A DNA stretch of 64,000 nt from Macrotrachela quadricornifera (lineage: Eukaryota > Rotifera > Eurotatoria > Philodinida > Philodinidae), in contig JAJEKB010021564.1 in NCBI GenBank assembly GCA_022393335.1, positions 296,865-360,864 of the forward strand, written 5' to 3'. The position numbers were made by a program, and so were the translations under genes. Position 1 is the stretch's first letter, and each line of letters opens with the position of its first letter. Positions 45,945 to 57,789 of this stretch are shown here, one piece after another. A model generated the notes under the pieces. That model was not told where the DNA came from, made no database searches, and worked only from the letters and a program-made list of their open reading frames with translations.

Positions 45945-46130
45945 ATTACTCAAAATAGTCATCATGATTATTTATACAAAGTTCTATTCTTTCCAATAGT
46001 TTGTCAAAAGTTTTTTTACACTCTTCTTCTAGAATATTTTTCATTATCTTAGATATCGCACGAGCCAATGACTTTTCATTTGGTTAATCAGTTAAATTAA
46101 GTTTGATGGAATCATTTAACCAATAATCAC
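45945..46130 (-). pseudogene. Mariner transposase C-terminal fragment
   Basis: The minus strand reads RCDYWLNDSIKLNLTD, a stop, PNEKSLARAISKIMKNILEE and ECKKTFDKLLERIELCINNH DDYFE in one frame, matching the mariner C-terminus after the third catalytic Asp (CDFWLFD...KTFDKWLER). Nothing of the core remains; the upstream side breaks about 25 bases before a CAGTGACGGATCC end. Confidence 0.78.
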
Positions 46131-46154
46131 ATCGGAAAAAGTATAGGATCAAGC

Positions 46155-46400
46155 CAGTGACGGATCCAGGAATTTTTGAAGGGGGGTGCGGTCGCCTCTA
46201 TCTCGTCCGCTGTAGATTCGGAGTTCTATAGAAAAAATTCATTAAAACCTCAATATCTATCTTGAAACAAACCATGGGCACGAACTATTCTCAGAGTATG
46301 TATAGTTTAATAAGATGTGCAAGATGCACAAAATCCCTGCTCGAAAGCACCCCAACACTTGGGAATGTTCCTTCATGAGGAATATTGGCAATTTTCTGCA
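46155..46400. repeat. Dispersed repeat, copy 2, with hAT-like tip
   Basis: Starts CAGTGACGGATCCAGGAATT, a tip typical of several hAT families, and contains from 46232 the sequence also found inverted at 32255-32400. No second end or target duplication found. Confidence 0.5.
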
Positions 46401-48023
46401 CTTATATTCATATAATACATTACATGAAACACGCATAAGACTTAATTTTTGTGGACATCGTTTAATTTCATCGAACCAATTCGTTTGTAGCTGTTCAGTT
46501 AGTGGTGTTGCTTCAAGCTGAACTATACCTTGTTTGCGACTTCGTGTGAATAAGTCTGATATGGGTACGGCCAGCCACCACTCTCGTTCGTCGGGGAAGG
46601 TTTAAAATCAGTAAGATAAAGAAAAAATGATTTGTTACAGAGAGTATGATCTTGAAATGTTATTAAGTTTCCTCAGTATTTCGAGATGCTCGGCTTACAT
46701 ACAATACCAATATCATTTGTTTTTCTTATGAGTTTAAAAACATGAATAATTACGAAGCTTCACTGTTTTTAATTTTTTTAACATTTCATTTTTGGCAAAA
46801 TAATGAATGAGATTTTCAATGAAATTTCGAAAAGAAGATGTAAATGAACTAATCGATTTATAAAAATGCCACTAAACTGTCCTCCGCGAAAAAAGAAAAA
46901 ATTGGTGAAATTTCGTAACGAATGATATTTTTCGAATAACTTCGCTATGGCTCGTGATAATTCAATGAACTTTTCAGTGCTGATAGAGTTAGTTTATATC
47001 TGTATATGCCTAAAATTCCAGAAGCATTTCTCTTGTTGTGGAGGAGATATTTATCTCACAAGTCGAAAAAATGAAATTTCGTAACGCTTGGCCGTGCCGA
47101 TATCCAGCTGTATTTTAAATAGAGAAATCATTCGTGATGAATCTGGCAATGAACTTGTCCTTGATTGATAGTGAAATATTTCGTAAGTACTAGATTCATG
47201 TTGAAATTAGAGAATGGAAGAAAAATGACATAAAAAATATTTGTCCTTTGATGTAACCCATTCCATCTGTCCAAATTTATTCAAGAGCATGACAAGCCAA
47301 ATAAACCTTACTGATTGAAAGTAACACTACTGACATTTTCAAATAAAAAGGTATTTATGTTTTAATTAAACCATAACAGTACCATTGTCTTTCTACGGAT
47401 AGAATAACTCATATATTCACAGTTGTTTTATTTTACACATTCCAATCTTTTTTCTTTCGCGTTATCGTTATCTACTAATTTTTATTGACAATCGCAAGCA
47501 ACATTAATAACAAACCAAAAAAGAAGAACGAAATACCTGAAGAATGTGTAATCCATGTAAATCAAATGTCTTTACTCTGTGGAAAATTTAACGACCTCAG
47601 TAATTTTTCTATTGTTAAAAAAAAACAGATAGGTGTAGAGAACGAGTGACTGGCGCGTAGAGGAAGAAGAAAATTTTGTATGGCAACCAAATGAATTAAA
47701 ACTAATAGATAGGCTATTGCATTTTGTGTAGTCAGCCGCCCTAGAAATTTTATTTTAATACAGAATTTAATGTCACTCCCGCGCAGATCCTCGAATACGA
47801 TCGCAATATGTTTGTTGAATTTCGATCCTCATTCTATTGCCTCGAATCTTTCCTTTTAGTCTCTTTTCTTTACTATTGTCGATTATTTTCAAATGAAATT
47901 TACAAACATTTGATGATTGTTGATGAGTCTTGTAGCTTCTTTCAGATAAAAGAGCTTATTGGTGTCATTTACTTTGATTCTTTACATCGAATTATCTTGC
48001 GGAAAAGTTTCAAATTCCTCTTC
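46401..48023. other. Spacer upstream of asparagine synthetase
   Basis: No gene recognised. The reading frame of the synthetase is open from 47808 but the enzyme must begin at its MCG start, so those codons are treated as untranslated. Confidence 0.45.
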
Positions 48024-49949
48024 ATGTGTGGAATTATCGCTTTTCTCAACACAGACAATTGCAGTTGTAACTACAGTCCTGATCTTCATGCATCTCTAAA
48101 ATTTATTAATCATCGTGGACCTGATAGTAATGGCATTTGGTTAGATTCTAATGGTCGTGTCGGATTTGGGCATACTCATCTCGCAATTATCGACTTGCAG
48201 CATGGACAACAACCAATATCACATAAAACGGATGATATTCAACTGATTGTAAATGGAGAATTCTATGGATTCGAGAAGATTCGTGAAGAGTTGGAAGCTA
48301 ATGGTCATGTATTTAAAACGAAAAGTGACAGTAAGATTGCTCTCCACTTGTATGAAGATCAGGGACTTTCATTTGTTGATTCATTACGTGGTGAATTATC
48401 TCTTTGTTTATGGGATGCTCGGAAGTCACTATTGATTTGTGTACGAGATCGTTTTGGAATCAAACCATTGTTCTATACAACGATCAATGGACGCTTGATT
48501 ATTGCTAGTGAAATGAAAGCATTTCTTCCTTTTGGCTATCAATTCGAATGGGATATTGATAGTATAGTCAATTGTGGAATATTTTCTGATTGTCGGACAA
48601 TGTTCAAAAATGTAACGAACTTATTACCGGTCATTACTTGATAGCGACACTTTCTGGTTCAATCAGTATTCATAAGTATTGGGATACAGATTTTCCTGAT
48701 AAAAATATTATTGAAACTCGATCGGTTGATCGAGGCGGTACGTCTTCGATTACGTGCCGATGTGCTCGTGGGTATCTATGTTAGTGGTGGTATAGACTCA
48801 TCTTCTCTCCTCGGAATTGCGACAATTATTCTTCGTGAGACAAATCCAAATGCTAAAATGGCGGCATTTACAATTTCGTTCGTCAATGGAAAAGATTCAG
48901 ATGAAGGTGATATTGCAGAACGTACAGCAGCATATTGTGGAGCAAACTTTTACAAACTTTGTGTATGTGAAACAGATTTAAGTACAGGCTTTGATGATTG
49001 TGTTTGGCATTGTGAAGCACCTATCACTAATCTAAATAGTGTAGCGAAATTTCTTTTGTCTCAATTTGTACATAATCAAGGATTCAAAGTAGTATTAACT
49101 GGTGAAGGAGCTGATGAACATTTCGCTGGATATTCATTCCTCATGACCGATTATCTACGAGATAATGATACTTCTTTTAATACTATAGTCAATGGGCGAT
49201 TGGAAAAATTAGAGAGTATTGAATCCTCTAACAATATACCAAACGATGCTGAAATATATCCCATATCGTATGGTGATGAATTTGTAAGTAGACAAATGTT
49301 GAATGGAATTAGTTCTCATCGTATTCGCAATTCTTCCTTCGGAGTTCCAAGAGAAATGTTCACTGACACCGTTCTAAAACGTACTGGTAAACCTGAACCT
49401 TGTTTTACAATGGCAGCCGCTGTCGATGGAATTGCTCGCAATAAAGCTCGAACTAAATGGCATCCTCTTCATACTGCTCTTTATATAGAAACTCATACGA
49501 TACTTCCATATTATTTATTAAATCATCAGGGTGATCGAAGTGAAATGGCTCATTCAGTAGAAGCTCGTTTACCGTTTCTCGATCATTCTTTAACAGAATA
49601 CGTCAATCAACTGCCTCCATCTGTGAAGATTAATTATCCGATCCAAAAATGGATATTACGTGAAGCTACGAAATCCTACATAACGAACGAATTGTATCAT
49701 CGTGTAAAACATCCTTTTTCAGCACCTTCTACAGAAGCTAAGAATACACCTCATGGTATTTACTTGAACAAACGGCTCACTCGTGAAGCAGTTGAACGAC
49801 TTGGATGGCTCCGTTGGGATTATGTGAACAAGATGAAGGAATCTTTCTTTGAAAGCCCTAGCAGAAGAGGACAATATATCTTGAATTATATTCTCTCAAT
49901 GATTGTTATTAGTGAGAAGTTTTCTGTAAAACCTTATGATAAAAAATAA
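48024..49949 (+). pseudogene. asnB: Asparagine synthetase B-like (glutamine-hydrolysing), two lesions
   Basis: Start set at MCGII because Cys2 is the amidotransferase nucleophile. The N-terminal Ntn domain has HRGPDS and NGEFYG; SDSK replaces the usual SDTE/SDSE. The synthetase domain has YVSGGIDSSS (PP-loop for ATP) and GEGADE, ending in LPFLDHSL and HPFSAP. Such enzymes make asparagine from aspartate, glutamine and ATP. Two breaks: near 48630 LLP and GHYL lie in different frames (one base missing), and near 48723, after IIETRS, the next homologous block RLIEAVRLRLRAD is in a third frame with about ten codons lost compared with the family. Without introns; the long form resembles fungal/bacterial enzymes. 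Sequencing error could explain the first break but less easily the second. Confidence 0.82.
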
Positions 49950-51134
49950 ATATGAACTTATTATTCATTAGATTCAATAAATGTTTCGTAAGCGTAAGCA
50001 ATTTAAAAAAATTTCGGAATTTTCGAAAACTTATTATCCCGAGGATGAAACACTAGTTTTGGTGAAACTTTTAATTGTGTCTCAGGTGCACTATACCAGG
50101 CCAAACATACACTAAAATGGTTATTAATTGATAGGAAAGACCTATAAGCACGAATCATTTTAAGTTTTCTTAGTCTCAATAGGACCTAAATAATGAGCGA
50201 AGTCTTAGCTTAAAAACAATTTATCACTTCGCGAGTTCTCTCATTAGAAGAATGGTGCTAACAATTTTTAACTCTGCTTGTCTCGTATATTCGATTCACT
50301 ATCTTTTTATATCATCAAGTCTCTCAATGTTATGTTATTAGTTGGCAAAAACAAAAGGAATCAATACCTAAACAGACAGATGAACGCTATAACGCTGATT
50401 TAACGCGTTATATGTGAAAATATAATAAAATAAACACTTTGTAACTCGTTCAATCAACGTGTTCTAATGCATTTTAACTAGTTAAAGTAGATGATGAATA
50501 TACAGATAATCGCTTATCATAGCTCGTGTATATTACATTCTTTTGAAAAAGAAACTGCTACCATAATTGAAATCGTTGCCTTTTTATTTCAAGTAATACT
50601 AACAATCATAAAATTTCTTAAACCTGTGTGCTTCCATTTAAGTTTGGATACTGGAAAAAAAGCATAGAGTTACGGAGTGGAGGAAATTTAACATCATTTT
50701 CAGGACGAAATGCAAGTTTTCGGATAATGCAATGTAACGTAGTCACTTCCAATTTTCTTTCATTGCATGTCCCACAAAGTACGTTAGTACATCTAAAACT
50801 TTGATCTTTGATCGATAAAGGATCGCCCGTTGAAATCAAGACAACTGGATGAATGACAAGGATCGATTCGATACAATTATCAAAAGAAATAACTTCCTCT
50901 AAAAATCCAATTGCTGGTACATCGTTTCTTCTATACTACAAGCATCCATGGTGCGATTTATCAACAATGTAACTATTATTAGCAGAGAGCCGTTTTACAT
51001 AGTTTGTATAGCCGTTGATCAGAGTACTTGATGTCGAATTCACTTACATCGGGTGACAATGAAGGCAAGTGAAATGGATAACAATACCACTGATGAATCA
51101 GAGGTTAAAACCAGTAGCGAAATGAATGAGGACA
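49950..51134. other. Spacer with one unassigned minus-strand ORF
   Basis: On the minus strand 50618-50930 stays open for about 100 codons after a TTGTAG acceptor-like word, with IRKLAFRPENDVKFPPLRNS and RCTNVLCGTCNERK near the middle. It might be a terminal exon; I recognise no family. Confidence 0.3.
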
Positions 51135-51138
51135 TTAA

Positions 51139-52025
51139 CACATTCAACGCGATTCAGTTGTCTTCAAAAAGGGCGGGATTGTTAGGAGCTTAAAATACCC
51201 CAAATTCAGATTTCATCTTTGTCCATCAGAAATCGTTCCAATCACTCCAAAACATCATCTTCCATCAAAAGAAATGCTAGACAACCGTTGTCCGTATGAG
51301 AAACTATTGGTATATCTTATAACCTGGAACTACTGTGCTGCGTCATCACTTATTTCACGATCATAGTGATGATTGTCTCGTGATCATCAGTGAATCTTGA
51401 TCGCTATGAGGAGTCGTGATCGTAATCAAAAAAGTCAGTCACGCAGTACAATGCCTGAAACCCTCGGAAACTATTGAAAAAACAGAAAAAAACACTCTTC
51501 TCATATCCAGTGCAGTTTTTCTCAGCCTACAAGAATCGCTTGGCACATGGCAGGTTAAAATGTGGAGAGAAAAGTAGTTTATAACGTTTATCTCAGCAAA
51601 TCATTGACACCGCTTGGTCAACAGACTACAAGTGAAGGTCTGAAAAGCTCTGTGGCTTTTGAGTTTTCAGGGTTACGCATTGGTACATCTGCCTCCTCGT
51701 CCATGAGACATCTAGTGATTCTTGTAGGTCAAGAAAAACTGCACTGGATAGAGTAATTTTGAAAGTAGTTGAACAATACATTGAAGAAAACTGCTAGGAG
51801 AAAAATAGGTGTGAGGAGCATTTTTTCTGATTTTTCAATATGAAGTTTCTCATACAAACAAAGGTTGTCTAGTGTTTCTTTTGATGGAAGATGACGTTTT
51901 GGAGTTATTGGAAAGGATTTCTAATAGACAAAGATGAAATCTGTCTATGAACTATTTTAGTTTTCTACTCATTTTTTTCTAAAATATATCGGGTCCCACA
52001 GATGGAACCCGTCGCGTTGAATGTG
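51139..52025. mobile_element. TTAA-flanked MITE, piggyBac-type, copy 2, nested inverted repeats
   Basis: TTAA at 51135-51138 and 52026-52029; both tips read CACATTCAACGCGA inwards. The right tip continues CGGGTTCCATCTGTGGGACC, a hairpin like that of the element at 33139-33729. Subterminal arms (about 51205-51310 and 51845-51960) are inverted copies with TTTCATCTTTGTC and ATCTTCCATCAAAAGAAA. An inner pair, CCAGTGCAGTTTTTCTCAG near 51508 and its complement near 51740, makes a third nested palindrome. No ORF of note. Confidence 0.87.
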
Positions 52026-52029
52026 TTAA

Positions 52030-55014
52030 TCAACATACAAACATGTACAATATGCAAACAGACAGAGATAAACAGTCACTCCAATTTTTAGAAAATGAAG
52101 GAGATAGCTGTTACCTAATCTCAGACTGATTCCTATCGATTTGTAATATAATTTAACAATTTATACAAATCACTAAAACAACATTTAAATTCGAAAAAGA
52201 ATTTGATTAATAAAATCTAACAAAGTAAGCTGTTTCAGCCGGAAAGAGATACGTTAAAAAACATGTTCCAGAATATACAACGTCAACATTAAATATGAGA
52301 TTAAATTAACTAAAATTTGCATGTAGTTCTAGTTGAAATCAAGTTTTGCCATTGGCACAATAACACAATCATCACACCCTTTATTTAATGAGATAGGTAC
52401 ATATTTGAACTATCTTATGATATCTTCTTTTGTGACTACTCACAACACTTATAGCATGATTATTAGACAGAAGAAGTAAAAATAAAGTAATTGTAGGAAA
52501 ATTCGTTTATTCTTCTCCCAGACAAAAAAGATAAAATAAGAACTTGTCAAAACGGCTCGATTTCCGCAACGCATCGATTTCAATGATATCATAAATTGAA
52601 CTTACCTTGGATTTAGAGTGCGCACAACGTATTGCAAGGTGTTAGTGTGATCACGACGACAGATCTAAAATCAAAACACAAATTTGAGCAGCATCAATAC
52701 ATGTAGAAAATACATACTTGAATTATAATAAGATAATAAACAGTCTTAATATCGAATTAATTACACTAGGATAATAGTATCAAAAAGAAGGCGTTGTGGG
52801 ATGAGATGATTGAATGAATGATGAATACCACTGAAAGTATCATGATTTTATTCGCCCTGTATCAGTTTATGATCATGACTCATGTAGCTCATATGCTATT
52901 GATTAGTTACTAATTTTCAATTTCCCATTACAACCAATCGATAATAGATACTGGATTCTTTCCCTTTCTCTTTGAAGATAAATGAATTATTTTTTCATAA
53001 ATCTTACTGTCTGACTTCTTATCTTCATAGAAATTGCTGGCGATTTTATAAGAAAAATTTTGGCAGATAAAGGCTAGACATTCACCACATCATTAGTTCA
53101 CTTCAAAAAAAAAACTTCAACAACATTACTCAAAACGTGAAAAGTGTCTATAAACAGTCGTATCCTGAAAGCTGACCCAATGCTGATACCGACAGATCTC
53201 TTAAAGGCTGCTTAACACAGAACACGTACGAGACCTGGATTCTTTTTTTTAAAACACCAAAATAAAAATCTCTCTCTTATAACTAACGCCACAGCGTCTT
53301 TAACATCAAAAGGACGCTAGGACGCTGCAATGTGTTAGATCAATGTGTTAAAATAAAGGATGATGAAAGTAATTATATGTGGGCTGAAATCATAAAATAT
53401 TAAATAGAAATAATAAAAGACGCCATTCCATTGCAATATTGCCTGAATAACAATATTATTTACTGTCAAACTATTCAACTGAATAAAATCGATCATCAAT
53501 ATATTCCATGCAATGGTTTTCTTGATGAGTATATGCAATTGAATGAAATCTATCATGAGAAATGTGATGATCTCTATTTTTTTCCTGTTTCATTGGAAAA
53601 AATGTATTGAACAAGACAAGTTCGAAAACATTCGAGAGAAAGTTGATTGAAAATGAACCTGTTATATATTATCAATCAAAACGTCAAGGTTTTCAAAGGT
53701 ATATTATGGGACAATGAAAGAATGTGCGGCGAGATTTTTTAAAGAAGAAGTTCATACTCGTATTCAAGATGATATATCATCAAGTGAATGTAAGAATTTT
53801 TTAGTAGAATTTCTTTTATTTTTAGATACACTAGTAGTCAAATGAAAATTTGAGCCGTGAATTAAGACATGGCAGAGAGACATGATATTTCAATTAGATT
53901 GAACGTTTAAGTTTGACATTACTTTATGTGATCACGTCATTTTCAAACATAACCTATCACTCGCTTTCAATAGAACATGACATATATAAATGCTAATCTA
54001 TTTATTTGGATTTCCTCTTAAGAACAAAAAGCTCGCAAATTGGCCCCTCAGCTGCTTTCTGTAGAATAACCAAAATCCTATTGTCAGTAAATTACTTAGA
54101 ATACATGTGTTAGTTATCTCTGAGACATTGAGCGTTTCTAAGTCACCATCAAGCTTGACTTACACTTCTCTTATTGAATTCCGTGAAGTTTCCCTAACGT
54201 TCTTAACATAAGTGATCAATAAATAGTTGATAAATCTTCATTTTAGAAAAACTAACATCAGATTCGAGTTCCTCGACCCCCGATTACCCTTCGATCAAGT
54301 TTTATAAAAATTGACCCTGCGGACATACAATTAATCAAGCAAGCAAGCAATCAGACAATTTATGTTTGTAAGACTCTTCTCTACGAAAAAGAGAACATAA
54401 TATTTCATAGAGAGTCAGCTACTAATCTAGAAAAAATATTTTCAATTTCAATTAAGTGAAATATAGCAAAGTGCAGAATGTGCGAGATCGAGCTGTCTAT
54501 AAGATTACTTGTATGAACAATTTAACAGACAATATTGTTTTCAAAATCAATAGAATGAGTTTGGTGAGAATCGAGAGGATTAATGTGACGAACTTTACTT
54601 TTTCTATTTTTATGAATTTGATTAAAGATCTAATTGTAAACAACGAAAGACACAAGACACGAACAAAACACGATGGCTATTGTATGCATCTACCAACAGA
54701 TTTTCATCCTCTTTTTCAAGTAAGTAGATCTAAGGTAATTTTGGGATAGATTAAGATACTTGTTCATATTTATCTCATTGCGTAAAGTACAATATGATAT
54801 TCTTCAATGCTTCTTCGAAAGCAAAGAACTGCGGAAACCAGTTTTATTGTAGTATTCTCCTTCAAACAACCCGTTAACGATTCAACAAAATAAATTGAGC
54901 TTCTAATTTTTTATTCTGCAATAGTGTTCTATTCGGTTCCATTGGAAGAACAAAAGAATAGAAAAGACTACAAATATTTTCTTTCTCACTTGAAACAAAT
55001 ATCACTACAGATAC
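52030..55014. other. Spacer of about 3 kb
   Basis: Contains the dispersed repeat at 54236-54400. A 43-codon ORF at 53714-53845 (MKECAARFFKEEVHTRIQDD) overlaps another short frame and is unassigned. Two near-identical AATGTGTTA words at 53330-53350 resemble a lone TTAA-element tip. Otherwise nothing recognised. Confidence 0.4.
54236..54400. repeat. Dispersed ~150-bp repeat, copy 2
   Basis: Same orientation as the copy at 38346-38505, sharing GAGTTCCTCGACC-type start, CTGCGGACATACAA, CAAGCAAGCAA and AGACTCTTCTCTAC. Confidence 0.75.
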
Positions 55015-55746
55015 TCATTGATTCACGAATTCATTTGTCATATCTGATACTTTGTCTTTCAAATACTTCGCTCCTTCAACCCCGAATCTGTTCTGTTCAA
55101 GATCCACTGTTGTGAGTGTCTGCATTAAAAAATAAGAGACTAACTATACGAAATGCGAATGGAAAGGATAGCTTTCTCACCGTATTAACTTGTAGTGCAA
55201 TTCCTAGATACTTTGCTCCTTCATCACCGATATGATTCCCTCGAAGCTCTAGTGATGTGAGTGTCTACATTGAACGCAAAGACTGAATATAGAAAATCTG
55301 AGTGCGGGAGACAACTTTCGCACCCTATTAACTTGCAGTGCAGTTCTTAGATACTTTGCTCCTTCATCACCGATACTGTTATGTTGAAGATACAGTATTT
55401 TGAGTGTCTAAAATGAAAGGAAAAACAACCAAGATATTCAAACAATGAATATTGATGTTTATTTCTCTCACCGTATTTGTTTGTAATGCACGTCCTAAAT
55501 ACTCTACTCCTTTAGCATGGATATCGCTGCCAAAATAGATCCAATGTTGCAAGTGTTTGCATTGAACAGAGAAAATTGATATAGAGAGAGTACGTGCCGA
55601 AATGATTTCTCTTACTGTATTAGCTTGCAGTGCATTTCCTAGATGCTTTGTTCCTTCAACACCGATCTTGTTTCGTTCAAGATATAATGCTATGAGTGTC
55701 TGTGTTGAATGAAAAACTCTAGATATGCAGAATATCTGTCGAAGAC

Positions 55747-55782
<36 letters not shown>

Positions 55783-56876
55783 ATTGGTTTGCAGTGCATT
55801 TGCTAGATACTTCGCTCCTATAGCACCGATTTCGTTCATGTGTAAACGTAATGTCGTGAGTGCCTGTGTGGAATGAAGAAACTTGATATACAAAATAAGA
55901 GTACCGAAGGTATCAGTCTTACCTTATTGGTTTGCAGTGCACGTCCTAAATATTTTATTCCTTTATCCTCGATATGGTTTCTTTGAAGATCTAGTGTTGT
56001 GAGTGTCTGCAATGAAAGAAAGAAAGAAGAAAACGGATTATCCAGACTGTGAGTATCGAAGTTATTTCTTCACCGCGTTGATTCTCAAAGCACTCCCAAG
56101 ATACTTCGCTCCTTCATGACCAATTTCATTCACTGGAAGGCTCAGGGTGGTGAGTGTCTGTGTAATATGAAGAGATTTAATATACAGAGTATGACTATCG
56201 CAGTCATCTTTCTCACCCTATTTGCGTGTAATGCACTTCCTAAGTGCCTCGTCCCTTCAGCACTAAGATCGTTTCCAAAAAGATGCAGTGTTGTAAGTGT
56301 CTATGTTAAATGAAGAAACCGAATTTGCAGATTGTTAGTATGGATGTTATATTAATCACCGTATTGTCTTCCAATGCGCTTCCTAGATACATCGCTCCTT
56401 CGTCACTGATATTGTTTCCCAAAATTTTAAGTGTTATAAGTGTCTAAGTTGAATACAGAAATTGCAAATGTCAATAGTTGTTGACAAACTTCATCCATGA
56501 AGAGCTTCGAATTCTACCAGAGAAAAAAGTATGTCAAGCTCAGAGCAGTTGGATTGATACTATTTTAACAATAAACCTAGCTTGATTTTCTGAACTTTGC
56601 TTCTTCTCTATAAAACATGTCACATCGAAAATGGAACAGTTTAACAGAATTTTATTGAACTAATAGAACTGTTTTTTTCTGTACCGCTGCGAAACAGTGA
56701 AGAACATCTTATTGGTGTATAAAAATAAAGGTCATTACCGTGTATCGATGGTATGAATCAAAAATCAAATTAATTCGTTTACATACATTTCGAATAGATA
56801 GAAACAAATTCTCTTCATCGAGATTGTCCAGAATACGATAGACAATTTCCACAGGCATTGTAAGAAATGAGTTCAT
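55015..56876 (-). CDS. F-box/leucine-rich repeat gene, 11 exons, one LRR per exon
   Basis: Exon 1 (56739-56876, 46 codons) encodes an F-box-like start, MPVEIVYRILDNLDEENLF with NVCKRINLIFDSYHRYT. Then come 84-nt exons at 56360-56443, 56217-56300, 56074-56157, 55923-56006, 55780-55863, 55616-55699, 55324-55407 and 55181-55264, an 85-nt exon at 55472-55556, and the last exon 55015-55119 with stop. Every 84-nt exon is one 28-residue RI-type LRR (TLTSLELRGNHIGDEGAKYL then GIALQVNT) and all introns are phase 0, 59-80 bases, with GTGAG/GTAAG donors, except the first (56444-56738, 295 bases). The 85-nt exon has one extra T in its TTTTGG run and shifts the frame. F-box LRR proteins recruit substrates to SCF ubiquitin ligases; here the target is unknown. 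Depending on splicing, the gene is functional with that exon skipped, or a young pseudogene. Confidence 0.82.
55749..55778. repeat. (CT)n microsatellite at a splice donor
   Basis: A run of CTCTCT directly borders the minus-strand donor of exon 55780-55863, so the intron starts GTGAGAGAGAGAG. The enclosing intron (80 bases) is the longest of those between LRR exons. Confidence 0.85.
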
Positions 56877-57680
56877 TGTTGGTTTCTTTTTTTTTTTCAA
56901 CAGTATGTCGTGTTAAAAGAATTTAAACTTAACTATGTGTTTGACGAAGAAATACAATGAATCATCTCTAGATTACTCTTATCATAGAAAAACGAACTAG
57001 CCAACAACAACGAGAATAACAGATGGCAGTCTATGACGAACGAAGAAGCGACGGTCATATCCGAATATTGTGGCTTATGAAACATCAATATTTATTGGTC
57101 TTTCTGATAATATTTCATTCCATTCTTCATAACAATTCAAGTAATTGCACAATAGTTGTCTTATTTTTTCGGAAGAGTGGTGATCAATAATTGCACTATT
57201 TTCCCTTCTTTTGAGAAAATACAAGTCTCACAATGTTCTTGATTGTTTTTTGTTCTTCGCCAGAAGACGAACGCGATCATCACTATCAACTGGTAAATAT
57301 TCAACGATATGAAGCGAAAAATCTGGATCCACTAACTCTATTTTTTTGAATTTTCTTAACTCATCCTTTGATCGAATGTCAACTTGTCCATCTCGCACTT
57401 GGAATCATACAACGATGACATGTTTCTTCACTTCGTCAAGATCTCTATAAAATTTTGAAATTGACCGATCAAGATCAGTCAATTATTATTTCTATCGGAT
57501 GCTTACCAAAATGACGATCGAAACATTTCTTTCAAGTCTCACAGTTACCCCTCTTGCAAAAAGAATGTAAAGCAATTGGATATCAGTCGAACTTTTCTTA
57601 GGCCTGATAAGCGTCTTCTTTACTTATCAGACATCAACCCATCATGGATAAACTCTTGAGTTAAACAACAGTATTCACAG
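56877..57680. other. Spacer with a minus-strand coding-like fragment
   Basis: On the minus strand 57227-57485 reads about 85 codons with one stop: SISKFYRDLDEVKKHVIVV, stop, then VDIRSKDELRKFKKIELVDP and DFSLHIVEYLPVDSDDRVR. It looks like an old protein remnant; I cannot name the family. Confidence 0.3.
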
Positions 57681-57682
57681 TA

Positions 57683-57789
57683 GGATGTAAAATGTCGAAA
57701 GAAAAAATGGCGCTACCTACCACGTCTTTTTCTCGATTTTTTCGACATTTTTACCATTCGACATCTTTTCTTTCGGTGTTTTTACATCC
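57683..57789. repeat. Imperfect ~25-bp inverted repeat
   Basis: GGATGTAAAATGTCGAAAGA (57683-57702) pairs with TCTTTCGGTGTTTTTACATCC (ending 57789), with three mismatches. It adjoins the C-terminal end of the minus-strand piggyBac pseudogene. Confidence 0.5.

Noticed and set aside
47808..48023. 72-residue N-terminal extension of asparagine synthetase
   Set aside because: The catalytic Cys must be exposed at the N-terminus, so translation should start at MCG.
53212..53350. Possible small TTAA element (TTAACACAG ... ATGTGTTAA)
   Set aside because: Only four to five bases of the tips match; too weak to call.
54456..54749. 97-codon ORF ending near a GTAAGT
   Set aside because: Begins with GTG, has no domain, and no acceptor or partner exon was found.
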